Assembly (NCBI RefSeq): GCF_004551525.1 | Contig: NZ_SATR01000001.1 | Span: 186,001-250,000, forward strand | Source of the DNA: Vibrio ouci | Lineage (GTDB): Bacteria > Pseudomonadota > Gammaproteobacteria > Enterobacterales > Vibrionaceae | Length of the DNA stretch: 64,000 nucleotides | Reading direction: 5' to 3' | Shown here: positions 39,229 through 48,677 of the stretch, one piece after another | How the letters are laid out: each line of letters begins with the position of its first letter | Position numbering within the stretch: the first letter of the stretch is position 1 | Made by a program: the position numbers and the translations under genes | Notes under the pieces: generated by a model | Databases searched by the model: none | What the model was told of the DNA's origin: nothing | Seen by the model: only the letters and a program-made list of their open reading frames with translations

Positions 39229-39759
39229 ATGCCAAGAAAATTCATCCAACGCTTTATGCCTGACCACGAAGTGATTAAGCGTCAAAAGGCACTAAAGATT
39301 TTTGGCAACGTGCTTTATAACCCAAACTTGTGGTGCCTTAACCGACGCTCAGCAGCGGGTGCTTTCGCCGTAGGCCTATTCATGGCTTTTGTTCCACTGC
39401 CTAGCCAGATGATCATGTCCGCAGGGCTTGCAATTGCCTGTGGGGTTAACTTGCCGCTATCTGTTGCCCTAGTGTGGGTGAGTAACCCTGTGACCATGCC
39501 TGTCCTGTTCTATTTCGCCTACAAAGTGGGAGCTTGGGCAATGAATGTCCCGCCGCAGCATTTCCACTTTGAGCTATCTTGGGAATTTATCCTGCATCAG
39601 ATGAGTGCTATTGGGCCTCCATTCCTATTGGGATGCTTAATCTGCGGCGTAGTATCGGCAATGCTTGGTTACTTTGGAATAAAAGCTCTGTGGCGTTATT
39701 CCGTTGTGCGTAGCTGGCAAAAACGTCAGATCAGAATAAGAGGCCTACTGAAGAAGTAA
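39229..39759 (+). CDS. DUF2062 family membrane protein
   Basis: The 176-residue protein has about three membrane helices after a basic N-terminus (MPRKFIQRFMPDHEVIKRQK). Conserved pieces are NRRSAAGAFAVGLFMAFVPLPSQM and WVSNPVTMPVLFYFAYKVG, typical of DUF2062. The function is unknown. Start 39229 is supported by the family start. Its ribosome site and promoter must lie inside the comEC N-terminal coding sequence, since only 8 bases separate the starts. Confidence 0.82.
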   Translation: MPRKFIQRFMPDHEVIKRQKALKIFGNVLYNPNLWCLNRRSAAGAFAVGLFMAFVPLPSQMIMSAGLAIACGVNLPLSVALVWVSNPVTMPVLFYFAYKVGAWAMNVPPQHFHFELSWEFILHQMSAIGPPFLLGCLICGVVSAMLGYFGIKALWRYSVVRSWQKRQIRIRGLLKK

Positions 39760-39824
39760 AATGGCGATGGTGTTGTCACAGCGAAAATAACGCATTGATG
39801 AAACAACACTGTAAGACAGAAATG

Positions 39825-39852
39825 AAAAAAGGACCTGACGGTCCTTTTTTTG
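39825..39852. terminator. Terminator between the DUF2062 gene and lolE
   Basis: AAAAAAGGACC / GGTCCTTTTTT hairpin with A and T tracts both sides. Confidence 0.86.
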
Positions 39853-39868
39853 TATTTATAAGCCAGTG

Positions 39869-41113
39869 TTATTTAGAACTTAACACCGCTGCTGGGTTGA
39901 GCTTACTCGCGCGAGAAGCTGGATACCAGGTTGCCAACAAGCTAAGCACGATGGCTGTGATTGAAACCACCGCGACATCTAATGGCTCAATTTGCGACGG
40001 TAAAAAATCGACAAAGTAGATATCACCGGATAAAAACTTATGACCTATCAGGTTTTCTAGAGCAGAAATCATTGGGGTCAAATTAAGCGCAACAAGCACG
40101 CCGATGACACTGCCGACAATACTACCGAAAGCACCAGAGAAAACGCCTTGCCAAACAAAGATACGCTTAACAAGACCATCACTTGCCCCCATCGTACGCA
40201 GAATGGCGATCTCAGCTGCGCGATCTTTTACCGCCATCATCAGCGTAGAAACGATATTAAAGCTCGCAACACCAATCACCAGTACCATCACCAAATACAT
40301 AATGGTTCGCACTAGCTGAATATCACGATAAAGGAAGCCATACTTCTGCTGCCAACTGCGCAAGTAGACATACACACTTAGGGTATTGCCTGCTTCCCTT
40401 ACAATCTGTGTTGCTTCTAATACGTCCGTGACTTTAACTGCTACACCACTTACCCCTTGCCCTAACTTGGCATAGCTCTGCGCATCAGCCAGAGGAATCA
40501 AGGCTAAGTTATGATCAATCTGCCCATTCAATGTTAATAGGCCCTCAACTTTGACTCGTACACGCTTAGGCGCTTGAACTTTTGTTGTCGCACCACCAGT
40601 GGGAATCATCAGCGTCAGGTAATCACCTTTTTTTACGCCAAGCAAGTCAGCAACACCCTTACCTAAAATGGCTTGCTGCTCACCTGGCTTAAAGGATGCC
40701 CATACACTTGGGTCAATAAAGTCACTTAAACTCGATACGCGCCCTTCTTGCTCAGGGTCTATGCCTCTAACTTCAATCGCTTTAAGTTGCGCGCCTTTTT
40801 CAGCCAATGCCGTGAGCTTAACGTATGGGGCAGCCGCTTCGATTTTAGGGTGTTTTTCCGCTTGAGTAACAACCTGTTGCCACTCAACAAGCGGCCCTCT
40901 TACGCCTTCGAACTCGCCGTGTGATATGACTGACAGCACTCGATTATTCAATTCGCGCTCAAAGCCATTCATCGCAGATAAACCAATGATGATCACCGCG
41001 ACACCCACGGCAATCCCAATCGTTGACGACATCGAGATAAACGACACCATCTTGTTACGTTGCTTACCGCGGCTAAAACGGCGAGCAATAAAGTGAGATA
41101 GTGAAGAGAACAC
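39869..41113 (-). CDS. lolE: Lipoprotein-releasing ABC permease LolE
   Basis: The 414-residue permease has one N-terminal and three C-terminal helices around a large periplasmic domain. It aligns with E. coli LolE (SMSSTIGIAVGVAVIIIGLSAMNGFERELNNRVL-type start, ending RASKLNPAAVLS). With LolC and LolD it extracts outer-membrane lipoproteins from the inner membrane and passes them to LolA. It follows lolD with no gap. Confidence 0.95.
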   Translation of the reverse strand: MFSSLSHFIARRFSRGKQRNKMVSFISMSSTIGIAVGVAVIIIGLSAMNGFERELNNRVLSVISHGEFEGVRGPLVEWQQVVTQAEKHPKIEAAAPYVKLTALAEKGAQLKAIEVRGIDPEQEGRVSSLSDFIDPSVWASFKPGEQQAILGKGVADLLGVKKGDYLTLMIPTGGATTKVQAPKRVRVKVEGLLTLNGQIDHNLALIPLADAQSYAKLGQGVSGVAVKVTDVLEATQIVREAGNTLSVYVYLRSWQQKYGFLYRDIQLVRTIMYLVMVLVIGVASFNIVSTLMMAVKDRAAEIAILRTMGASDGLVKRIFVWQGVFSGAFGSIVGSVIGVLVALNLTPMISALENLIGHKFLSGDIYFVDFLPSQIEPLDVAVVSITAIVLSLLATWYPASRASKLNPAAVLSSK

Positions 41114-41800
41114 TTATGCCTCCTCAATATTCAGCAGTAAACCATCTTGCATGTGCAGTTGACGGTCCATTTTCGACGCCAACTCACCATCGTGCGTAAC
41201 GACAAGAAAAGCCGTTTGCGATTCTTGGTTTAGTTCACGCATCAGATCATAAATCGCCAGTGCTGTCTTATGGTCTAAATTACCTGTCGGCTCATCGGCC
41301 AGTACCAGTGCCGGGTTATTCACCAACGCACGCGCGATAGCGACACGCTGACGTTCACCACCAGACAGTTCAGATGGGCGATGGTCCAAACGATGAGTCA
41401 GGCCTACTTTATCAAGCAGTGCCTTTGCAGCCTGTTTCGCTGCCGCGACTTTGGTACCACCAATCAGAAGCGGCATCGCCACGTTTTCGACTGCACTAAA
41501 GTCAGATAACAAATGGTGAAACTGATAAACGAAGCCTAAATGCTGATTGCGTAATTTTGCCTGCTTGTTTGAACTCAATTTAGATAAGTCTTGATCGAGA
41601 AACGTCACATGCCCTTCTGTTGCTTCATCAAGTGCGCCCAAAATATGCAGTAACGTACTCTTACCTGAGCCAGAGCTACCAATAATTGAGGCCAGCTCAG
41701 CACGCTGAAGTCCAAAACTCACACCCTTTAATACTTGAGTATCAAATGCACCCTCTCGATACGTTTTACAAACGTTATGACACTGTAGAAGGTTACTCAT
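41114..41800 (-). CDS. lolD: Lipoprotein-releasing ABC ATPase LolD
   Basis: The 228-residue ATPase shows Walker [10 protein letters not shown], signature LSGGERQR and Walker [14 protein letters not shown], with TH as switch. [18 protein letters not shown] is the characteristic LolD segment. The gene overlaps the lolC end by 8 bases and meets lolE directly, so the three are one translationally coupled operon. Confidence 0.96.
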   Translation of the reverse strand: MSNLLQCHNVCKTYREGAFDTQVLKGVSFGLQRAELASIIGSSGSGKSTLLHILGALDEATEGHVTFLDQDLSKLSSNKQAKLRNQHLGFVYQFHHLLSDFSAVENVAMPLLIGGTKVAAAKQAAKALLDKVGLTHRLDHRPSELSGGERQRVAIARALVNNPALVLADEPTGNLDHKTALAIYDLMRELNQESQTAFLVVTHDGELASKMDRQLHMQDGLLLNIEEA

Positions 41801-43001
41801 ATCTCAAAGCCTCGGCTGGTTTTACAGAAGATGCGCGGTAAGACGGGAATAGCGTTGCAATCAGGCTCAGCGCAATCGCCATAACCACAACAATCGTAAT
41901 TTGGATTGGGTTAATCAACACGGGCAGTTCTCCGCCAACAGAAAACAGCGCCACACCAGCTGCTTCTAAAATCGCATTTAGATTACTTGCTAGTGCTACA
42001 CCAAGAGCTCCACCAATAACAGCGCCTATAACCCCGCTGCTAGCACCTTGCACCATGAAAATAGCCAACACTTGTCTGTCACTCATACCTTGGGTTTTCA
42101 AGATAGCGACTTCCGACTGTTTTTCCATCACCACCATTATCAGGGCTGAGATAATATTGAAAGCTGCAACGCCAATGATCAGACCCAACATAAGACCCAT
42201 CATGTTCTTTTCCATTCGCACCGCTTGAAACAGTTCACCACGTTGGTCACGCCAATCTTGCCATTGCCAACCCTGAGGTAAAGGTTGCTCACTTAAATCA
42301 GCCACTACAAATGGATCATTAAAGAACAGACGCCAACCTGTCATGGTATCCGGCTTCAATCGCATCAGTTTTCCAGCGTCTTGAATGTGCGTCAGCATTA
42401 ACTGTCCATCAACATCCGAGCCCGTATTGTAGATGCCCGCAACAGTAAATAATCGCTGACTTGGTATACGGCCAAGAGGAGTAAACTGACTCGCACTGGT
42501 CACCATCAATCGGACTTTATCACCAATAGAGACATCTAAAGAACGCGCCAAGGTGTGACCAATAAAAATCTGGTATTTGCCCGCTTGTAGATTCTCTAAC
42601 CTACCCGCAATGAGATGCTGTTCAATAGGGTCATGTTCAGACGGCTTAATGCCAATCAGTAGACCTGCGCTTAATTGACTTGCGCTTTGCAATACCGCTT
42701 CGCTTTGAACAATCGGTTCAGGATGCGCGGCATCAGACAGTTGGCGAATAAACTCAGGGGCTTGTTCTAAGCGCTCCGTCTTACCATCGGTTTGAGACAC
42801 AATCGCCTGTGGCAGAACGCCTAAGATTCGGCCTTTAAGCTGAGCTTCAAAGCCATTCATGACGGACAAAACCGTAACTAAAGACATCACACCGATCGTG
42901 ATACCCGCTGTCGACATATAAGAGACAAAGCGACTAAACCTATCACCGGATCGCCCTCTTAAGTAGCGCAACCCGATAAAGGTAGAGACTGGATGAAACA
43001 T
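41793..43001 (-). CDS. lolC: Lipoprotein-releasing ABC permease LolC
   Basis: The 402-residue permease aligns with E. coli LolC ([31 protein letters not shown] start, [15 protein letters not shown], ending [11 protein letters not shown]). It carries one N-terminal and three C-terminal helices and a large periplasmic domain that recruits LolA. The frame extends to 43013; ATG 43001 gives the family start. It leads lolCDE; 179 bases separate it from the divergent PilZ-like gene. Confidence 0.94.
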   Translation of the reverse strand: MFHPVSTFIGLRYLRGRSGDRFSRFVSYMSTAGITIGVMSLVTVLSVMNGFEAQLKGRILGVLPQAIVSQTDGKTERLEQAPEFIRQLSDAAHPEPIVQSEAVLQSASQLSAGLLIGIKPSEHDPIEQHLIAGRLENLQAGKYQIFIGHTLARSLDVSIGDKVRLMVTSASQFTPLGRIPSQRLFTVAGIYNTGSDVDGQLMLTHIQDAGKLMRLKPDTMTGWRLFFNDPFVVADLSEQPLPQGWQWQDWRDQRGELFQAVRMEKNMMGLMLGLIIGVAAFNIISALIMVVMEKQSEVAILKTQGMSDRQVLAIFMVQGASSGVIGAVIGGALGVALASNLNAILEAAGVALFSVGGELPVLINPIQITIVVVMAIALSLIATLFPSYRASSVKPAEALRYE

Positions 43002-43180
43002 AGTAGAAACCAAAGTTAGAGTCTTAAGACCTAATTAATGAGGTTACTCTACCGATTAAATTGCCTTGGGTGTAGTGTTTAATTGCCAATTAGTCGTTAA
43101 ATTATGTAATAAACAAAGGGATACCTTGATTCCTTGTCAGGTATAACGATAATCAAAACTATATAAAGAAGGAATCGAGC

Positions 43181-43747
43181 ATGTCAGACCAAGAATTTTT
43201 CACCGTGAACCACACGATGACGGTGAATGTTGAGCCATTAGCGGAAGGTGAACACTTTCCAAGCTACGACAATTTTGAAGGTGAAATCCCTGCGCCGTTC
43301 ATCGTCGCAAGTGAATTTAGCCACTTAGACATGCTTAATGATAGTGCGCGCGCCGAGCTGAAAAACAACGATTTCAAACACGTAATCCAACTGCTTGATA
43401 CGCAAAACTCTAAGCTCAACCTACTGCTAACATTTATGCTTTCGCAGCAAGATGACCCATCACTGCGCCACCAAACTCATTCGTTTGGTGCAAGCCAATT
43501 CAGTTACTACAGCCAGCACGCTATCGATATTGAGACAAAAGTTCGAGTTAAACTGTTTTTAGAGCACCCTGCGGCAGCCATTTATTGCTATGGACACATT
43601 GCCCACATCGAAGACCAAAGCGATAAAAAGCTAATTACGGTTAAATACGATTTGCTCAGAGATCTCGACCAAGACCTACTTATCAAAGCCGCTCTTTTCC
43701 AGCAACAAAAGTTATTACGTCAGCGTTCGCTTAACCGCGAGAAATAA
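43181..43747 (+). CDS. plzB: PilZ-like protein (PlzB)
   Basis: The 188-residue cytosolic protein holds the place of V. cholerae VC1885 (PlzB), between lolC and mfd. A PilZ-like beta-rich C-terminal half is plausible (YCYGHIAHIEDQSDKKLITVKY), but I do not see the canonical RXXXR and (D/N)XSXXG cyclic-di-GMP motifs. Ligand binding is therefore doubtful, and the family call leans on synteny. A GAAGGAATC ribosome site precedes the ATG. It ends 9 bases before mfd, so the two are probably co-transcribed. Confidence 0.65.
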   Translation: MSDQEFFTVNHTMTVNVEPLAEGEHFPSYDNFEGEIPAPFIVASEFSHLDMLNDSARAELKNNDFKHVIQLLDTQNSKLNLLLTFMLSQQDDPSLRHQTHSFGASQFSYYSQHAIDIETKVRVKLFLEHPAAAIYCYGHIAHIEDQSDKKLITVKYDLLRDLDQDLLIKAALFQQQKLLRQRSLNREK

Positions 43748-43756
43748 TCAAATACT

Positions 43757-46700
43757 ATGCCTAACACATCTTTATTTAATCTCGCCGGTGCCCAAGGTGC
43801 TGGAGACAAGAAACAGATCGGAAACCTGCATGGGTCAAGCTTAGCTATCGCTATTTCAGAGCTTGCTGCAAACCATGGTGCACACACTCTACTCGCAGTT
43901 CCCGACCCTCAAACAGCCTTAAAGCTATTACAGGAAATCGAACAGTTCACCACTCAAGAAGTATCACTGTTTCCTGATTGGGAAACGCTGCCTTACGACA
44001 GTTTCTCTCCACACCAAGAGATTATCTCAGACCGTATTTCACGTCTGTATCAACTGCCGACTCAAACCAGTGGCATTACTATCGTTCCAGTGGGCACGCT
44101 ACTTCAGCGTCAATCCCCGCGTGACTACTTAATGCAGCATACGCTGATGGTCAAAGTCGGCGATCTTTTCTCGCTGGAGAAACTGCGCATTCAACTCGAA
44201 AAGTCGGGCTATCGCCATGTTGACCAAGTATTTGGCCCCGGTGAGTATGCAAGTCGCGGCTCCATTCTTGATTTGTTCCCAATGGGCTCGAAAGACCCGT
44301 TCCGTATTGATTTCTTCGATGACGAGATTGATACCATCCGCACGTTTGACCCTGAGAACCAACGTTCAATCGAGGATACGAAAGAAATACGACTGCTTCC
44401 TGCACACGAATTCCCTACCTCCGAAAGTGCAATTGAAGACTTCCGTATCCGCTGGCGTCAACGCTTTGAAGCTCGCAGAGAGCCAGAATCAGTTTACATG
44501 CAAGTTTCAAAGGGCACATGGCCAGCGGGTATTGAATACTGGCAGCCGCTGTTTTTTGAACAAACAGAAACCTTATTTGATTACATTCCTGAAGACAGCC
44601 AGTTGCTGACGGTTGGCAATATCGAAGAGTCGACCGATACCTTCTTAACGGATGTCGATTACCGCTACGACCAACGTAAGGTCGATCCTTTACGTCCGCT
44701 GTTACCGCCAGAAGAACTATGGCTAAAGAAGGACCAGCTATTTAGCCACTTTAAACAGCTACCTCAGGTGCAGCTGTTTGTTGAACCGGTAACCGAAAAA
44801 CAAGGTCGCAGTAACCCTGACTTATCGCCGCTACCTGATTTGGCCGTCCAGCATCAAAACAAAGAGCCGATGGCAGCACTGCGCCAGTTCAGTGAATCAT
44901 TCCCTGGCAAAATTGTCTTTTCGGTAGAATCTGAAGGGCGCCGTGAAGCGCTTCTTGAACTACTGCAAAGAATCAAATTGCGCCCAGAAGAATTTGGCTG
45001 TTTGGATCAAGCCTTAAATAGCGCCAATAAGTTTAGCCTCGTGCTCGGTGCAGCAGAACATGGTTTTATCTTTGGCAGCGATCAAGTCGCCTTTATCTGT
45101 GAAAGCGATATCCTTGGTGACCGCGTCATCCAGCGCAGACGCAAAGATCGCAAAGCAACCAATAGCGATGCGGTTATTCGCAACCTTGCCGAACTTCAGC
45201 CAGGTCAGCCTGTGGTGCATATCGACCACGGCATTGGGCGCTATACTGGCCTGCAAACGCTAGAAGCAGGCGGCATGATCACAGAATACGTGACGCTTGA
45301 GTATCAAAATGAAGCCAAACTGTATGTACCTGTTGCGTCTTTAAACCTTATCAGCCGTTACTCTGGCGGCGCTGAAGATGGCGCTCCGATCCATAAACTT
45401 GGCGGTGAAGCTTGGGCTAAAGCGCGCCGTAAAGCGGCGGAAAAAGTGCGAGATGTCGCGGCAGAGCTGCTTGACGTGTATGCCAAACGAGAGCTCAAAC
45501 CTGGTTACAAGTTTGAGTTGGATCGTGGCCAATACGCAACATTCAAAGCGGGCTTCCCATTCGAAGAAACTGATGATCAATCGATGGCGATCAACGCTGT
45601 TATGTCGGATATGTGCCAAGCGAAAGCAATGGATCGTCTGGTATGTGGTGATGTGGGCTTTGGTAAAACCGAAGTGGCAATGCGCGCTGCGTTTGTTGCC
45701 ACCGACAACGGTAAGCAAGTTGCTGTGTTAGTACCGACAACCCTGCTTGCCCAACAACACTTTGAAAACTTCCGTGATAGATTCGCTAACTTACCTATCC
45801 GAGTCGAAGTACTCTCACGCTTTAAAACCGCCAAAGAACAAAAGCAAGTCTTACAAGATATCGAAGAAGGTAAAGTCGACTTAGTCGTTGGCACCCATAA
45901 GCTACTGTCGAATGACATCAAGTTTAAAGATTTAGGCCTACTGATTGTCGATGAAGAACACCGCTTCGGAGTTCGTCAAAAAGAGAAGATGAAAGCCATG
46001 CGCGCCGACGTCGATATCTTAACTTTAACCGCAACGCCTATTCCTAGAACCTTGAATATGGCGATGAGTGGTATGCGAGACTTATCGATTATTGCAACGC
46101 CACCAGCAAGACGCTTAGCCATTAAGACCTTTGTTCGCCAGAGTGATGACGCTGTAGTTCGCGAAGCGGTATTGCGTGAAATCATGCGTGGTGGTCAGGT
46201 CTACTTCCTGCACAACCAAGTTGATACCATCGAAAAAGTCGCGGCGGATCTGGAAAAGCTCGTGCCTGAAGCACGAGTTACGGTTGCCCATGGTCAGATG
46301 CGCGAGCGTGAGCTTGAGCGCATCATGAACGATTTCTACCACCAGCGATTTAACCTACTGGTTTGTACCACGATTATTGAAACGGGTATCGATGTTCCAA
46401 CCGCTAACACCATCATCATGGATCGCGCAGATAACTTAGGCCTGGCGCAGTTGCACCAACTTCGTGGCCGCGTGGGTCGTTCACACCACCAAGCATACGC
46501 TTACTTGATGACTCCGCATCCTAAGGCTATGACTAAAGATGCGATTAAACGTCTCGATGCGATCGCTTCATTAGAGGACTTAGGCGCGGGCTTTACCTTG
46601 GCAACCCATGATTTAGAGATTCGTGGTGCGGGTGAATTGTTGGGTGACGAACAAAGTGGTCAGATTCAATCGGTCGGCTTTACTCTATATATGGAAATGT

Positions 46701-47218
46701 TAGAGCAAGCAGTAGAAGCACTGAAAGAGGGTAAAGAGCCTTCACTGGATGAGCTACTGCGTGACCAAACCGAAGTCGAGATGCGTCTACCTGCTCTATT
46801 ACCTGATGACTATATCCCAGATATCAATACGCGCTTATCTATGTATAAACAGATTGCTAGCGTCAGCAGTGAACAAGAGCTGGGTGAGCTGAAGATTGAG
46901 CTGATTGACCGATTTGGCTTGTTACCTGACGCCACGAAGAATTTGCTTTCCGTCGCTCAGTTAAAATTAGAAGCCGCTGCACTGAAAGTGAAAAAGATTG
47001 AAGCGCATGACAAGGGTGGCTTTATCGAATTCTATCCAGATGCTGACATTAACCCTATGTATTTGGTTAAACTATTGCAATCTCAGCCACAAAAATTCGC
47101 AATGGATGGACCAACTAAGTTCAAGTTTACGATACCATTGGTTGATAGACGCAAACGCATACAATTTGTTAATGACATACTGGGCGAGTTCCAGCAAAAT
47201 CTATTACCAAAAGCCTGA
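43757..47218 (+). CDS. mfd: Transcription-repair coupling factor
   Basis: The 1153-residue protein has UvrB-homology domains at the N-terminus (FPDWETLPYDSFSPH, QLEKSGYRHVDQVFGPGEYA), an RNA-polymerase interacting domain (residues ~480-550, HIDHGIGRYTGLQTLE) and SF2 translocase motifs: Walker A CGDVGFGKTEVA, DEEHRFG and HQLRGRVGRS. It removes stalled polymerase and recruits UvrA. Length fits the family. Transcription probably starts upstream of the PilZ-like gene. Confidence 0.97.
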   Translation: MPNTSLFNLAGAQGAGDKKQIGNLHGSSLAIAISELAANHGAHTLLAVPDPQTALKLLQEIEQFTTQEVSLFPDWETLPYDSFSPHQEIISDRISRLYQLPTQTSGITIVPVGTLLQRQSPRDYLMQHTLMVKVGDLFSLEKLRIQLEKSGYRHVDQVFGPGEYASRGSILDLFPMGSKDPFRIDFFDDEIDTIRTFDPENQRSIEDTKEIRLLPAHEFPTSESAIEDFRIRWRQRFEARREPESVYMQVSKGTWPAGIEYWQPLFFEQTETLFDYIPEDSQLLTVGNIEESTDTFLTDVDYRYDQRKVDPLRPLLPPEELWLKKDQLFSHFKQLPQVQLFVEPVTEKQGRSNPDLSPLPDLAVQHQNKEPMAALRQFSESFPGKIVFSVESEGRREALLELLQRIKLRPEEFGCLDQALNSANKFSLVLGAAEHGFIFGSDQVAFICESDILGDRVIQRRRKDRKATNSDAVIRNLAELQPGQPVVHIDHGIGRYTGLQTLEAGGMITEYVTLEYQNEAKLYVPVASLNLISRYSGGAEDGAPIHKLGGEAWAKARRKAAEKVRDVAAELLDVYAKRELKPGYKFELDRGQYATFKAGFPFEETDDQSMAINAVMSDMCQAKAMDRLVCGDVGFGKTEVAMRAAFVATDNGKQVAVLVPTTLLAQQHFENFRDRFANLPIRVEVLSRFKTAKEQKQVLQDIEEGKVDLVVGTHKLLSNDIKFKDLGLLIVDEEHRFGVRQKEKMKAMRADVDILTLTATPIPRTLNMAMSGMRDLSIIATPPARRLAIKTFVRQSDDAVVREAVLREIMRGGQVYFLHNQVDTIEKVAADLEKLVPEARVTVAHGQMRERELERIMNDFYHQRFNLLVCTTIIETGIDVPTANTIIMDRADNLGLAQLHQLRGRVGRSHHQAYAYLMTPHPKAMTKDAIKRLDAIASLEDLGAGFTLATHDLEIRGAGELLGDEQSGQIQSVGFTLYMEMLEQAVEALKEGKEPSLDELLRDQTEVEMRLPALLPDDYIPDINTRLSMYKQIASVSSEQELGELKIELIDRFGLLPDATKNLLSVAQLKLEAAALKVKKIEAHDKGGFIEFYPDADINPMYLVKLLQSQPQKFAMDGPTKFKFTIPLVDRRKRIQFVNDILGEFQQNLLPKA

Positions 47219-47238
47219 TTGTTCAAAATATTTAATTT

Positions 47239-47255
47239 GAGGCACCAAGTGCCTC
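47239..47255 (+). other. Hairpin between mfd and csiV
   Basis: GAGGCAC / GTGCCTC with loop CAA, 20 bases after mfd stops and 14 bases before csiV. It has no T run, so it is not a standard terminator; it may affect csiV translation or mRNA stability. Confidence 0.4.
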
Positions 47256-47269
47256 TTGATGGAGTTGTA

Positions 47270-48043
47270 ATGAAAAAACTGATCCCGCTGTTGCTAATGT
47301 TAGTTGCCATGCCCTCTATGGCGCAGCGCCAATTCGATATCGAAGTGATCATTTTTAAGCGTGCCGTCGACGCAGAGAAAACAGCTGAGTCATGGCCAAA
47401 TGACTTACCTAAAATCGATCTTGAACGAGCAGGCTCTTTTTCGGACACCAATTACCGTTCGAAGAAGGGTGTCCAAATGCTGCCTTACTCTGCGTATAAG
47501 CTAAATGGTGAGGTTGAAAAGCTAAGACGTCATGCTGGCTTTCAAGTTTTAATGCACAAAGCTTGGCGTCAAGGCGATCAAGGCCGCTTTGGTGCACCAA
47601 CGTTTCATATCCAAGCCGGCAAGGATTTTTCAAACAAGTTTAATCAAGACGGCTCCATGATTGGCAGTAACAGTGGCACTCAAGCACTTGAAGGGATTCA
47701 AGAAGAGTCGATTCCTAAAGCGCTTTATCAACTAGATGGTAAATTGCAGATCTACGTTGAGCATTATTTGTATGCAGACGTTGAGCTCGACCTTAAAGCA
47801 CCAAGCGTTCGTGACGTAATTATCGAGGAAAACAAGCCGGAAGTACTCGATCAAGAACTCAGCAGCGACGACCAAGTGGTACAAGTCGGCTTAATGGAAG
47901 ATGTCACGCCAACTGTGCGTGCAGAAGAGTTCCTAAAAAGCTACCGCCTAGACCAAAAGCGTCGTATGCGCAGCACAGAAACTCACTACTTAGATCACCC
48001 ACTTCTTGGCATGATCATTCAAGTACGCCGAGTTAATCAATAA
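47270..48043 (+). CDS. csiV: Peptidoglycan-binding protein CsiV
   Basis: The 257-residue product has a signal peptide (MKKLIPLLLMLVAMPSMAQ) and then a periplasmic domain beginning RQFDIEVIIFKRAVDAEKTAE, typical of the CsiV family. In V. cholerae CsiV binds peptidoglycan and is needed for LpoA, the activator of PBP1A. The frame extends to 47219, but ATG 47270 begins the signal peptide and has GGAGT before it. It lies 51 bases after mfd. Its terminator contains the next gene's ribosome site. Confidence 0.85.
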   Translation: MKKLIPLLLMLVAMPSMAQRQFDIEVIIFKRAVDAEKTAESWPNDLPKIDLERAGSFSDTNYRSKKGVQMLPYSAYKLNGEVEKLRRHAGFQVLMHKAWRQGDQGRFGAPTFHIQAGKDFSNKFNQDGSMIGSNSGTQALEGIQEESIPKALYQLDGKLQIYVEHYLYADVELDLKAPSVRDVIIEENKPEVLDQELSSDDQVVQVGLMEDVTPTVRAEEFLKSYRLDQKRRMRSTETHYLDHPLLGMIIQVRRVNQ

Positions 48044-48049
48044 AGGTCT

Positions 48050-48076
48050 GAGCCCTCAATAGAGGGCTCTCTTTTT
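48050..48076 (+). terminator. csiV terminator that contains the next gene's ribosome site
   Basis: GAGCCCTC / GAGGGCTC hairpin followed by TCTTTTT. The 3' arm holds GAGGG, 10 bases before the acetyltransferase ATG at 48077. Confidence 0.82.
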
Positions 48077-48616
48077 ATGACGCCTAGTTATCAAATCATC
48101 ACAAAAGATCTTAACTTACGCTTAATTGATAGCGAAGAGGCAGAGATCTTACGCGATTGCGTGTGCAACTCCCCTAGCCTCCACCAATGGATTGATTGGT
48201 GCCAACCTGACTTCTCAACCGACGATGCGGAAAGGTTCATCCTTGCTACCCGACTGAATTGGGTTAAAGCGCAAGCGTACGGTTTTGGCGTGTTTTGCCG
48301 TCATTCAGATCAATTGCTCGGAATGGTTGCGATTAATGAGATATATCACACCTTCAACATGGCGAGTATTGGCTATTGGATTGGCGATGCTCATCAAGGA
48401 CAGGGACACGGTAGTAAGGCCGTTAACGCCTTAGTCGAATTTTGCTTTGACGTGCTAAAACTTACCCGCATCGAGATTGTCTGCGATCCCAATAATCAGG
48501 CGAGCCAGAAATTGATTGAACGATGTGGAGGAAAGTTTGAATCACGCGCGGAAAACCGCTTTCTCTACAATGGTAAACCCAAAACAGGCTTGGTTTACTC
48601 CATCATTCCTAAATGA
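48077..48616 (+). CDS. GNAT N-acetyltransferase (RimJ/RimL type)
   Basis: The 179-residue acetyltransferase has the acetyl-CoA loop GYWIGDAHQGQGHGSKAVNAL (about residues 95-115) and the family pieces LNLRLIDSEEAEIL and NNQASQKLIERCGGKFE. RimJ/RimL relatives acetylate protein N-termini or small molecules; the substrate here is unknown. The ATG follows the csiV terminator T run directly, with the only plausible ribosome site inside the hairpin. No later Met would keep the conserved N-terminus. Confidence 0.8.
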   Translation: MTPSYQIITKDLNLRLIDSEEAEILRDCVCNSPSLHQWIDWCQPDFSTDDAERFILATRLNWVKAQAYGFGVFCRHSDQLLGMVAINEIYHTFNMASIGYWIGDAHQGQGHGSKAVNALVEFCFDVLKLTRIEIVCDPNNQASQKLIERCGGKFESRAENRFLYNGKPKTGLVYSIIPK

Positions 48617-48628
48617 AAAGAGCCACAA

Positions 48629-48658
48629 TAAAAAAGAGCGCCTTAGCGCTCTTTTTTG
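48629..48658. terminator. Terminator between the acetyltransferase gene and ndh
   Basis: AAAAAAGAGCGC / GCGCTCTTTTTT hairpin, bidirectional, between converging genes. Confidence 0.88.
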
Positions 48659-48677
48659 TCTTCGATTCAAACCAGTA

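Noticed and set aside
44217..44609. A 130-codon open frame within mfd
   Set aside because: Fully inside mfd in another frame; no ribosome site and no recognisable protein.
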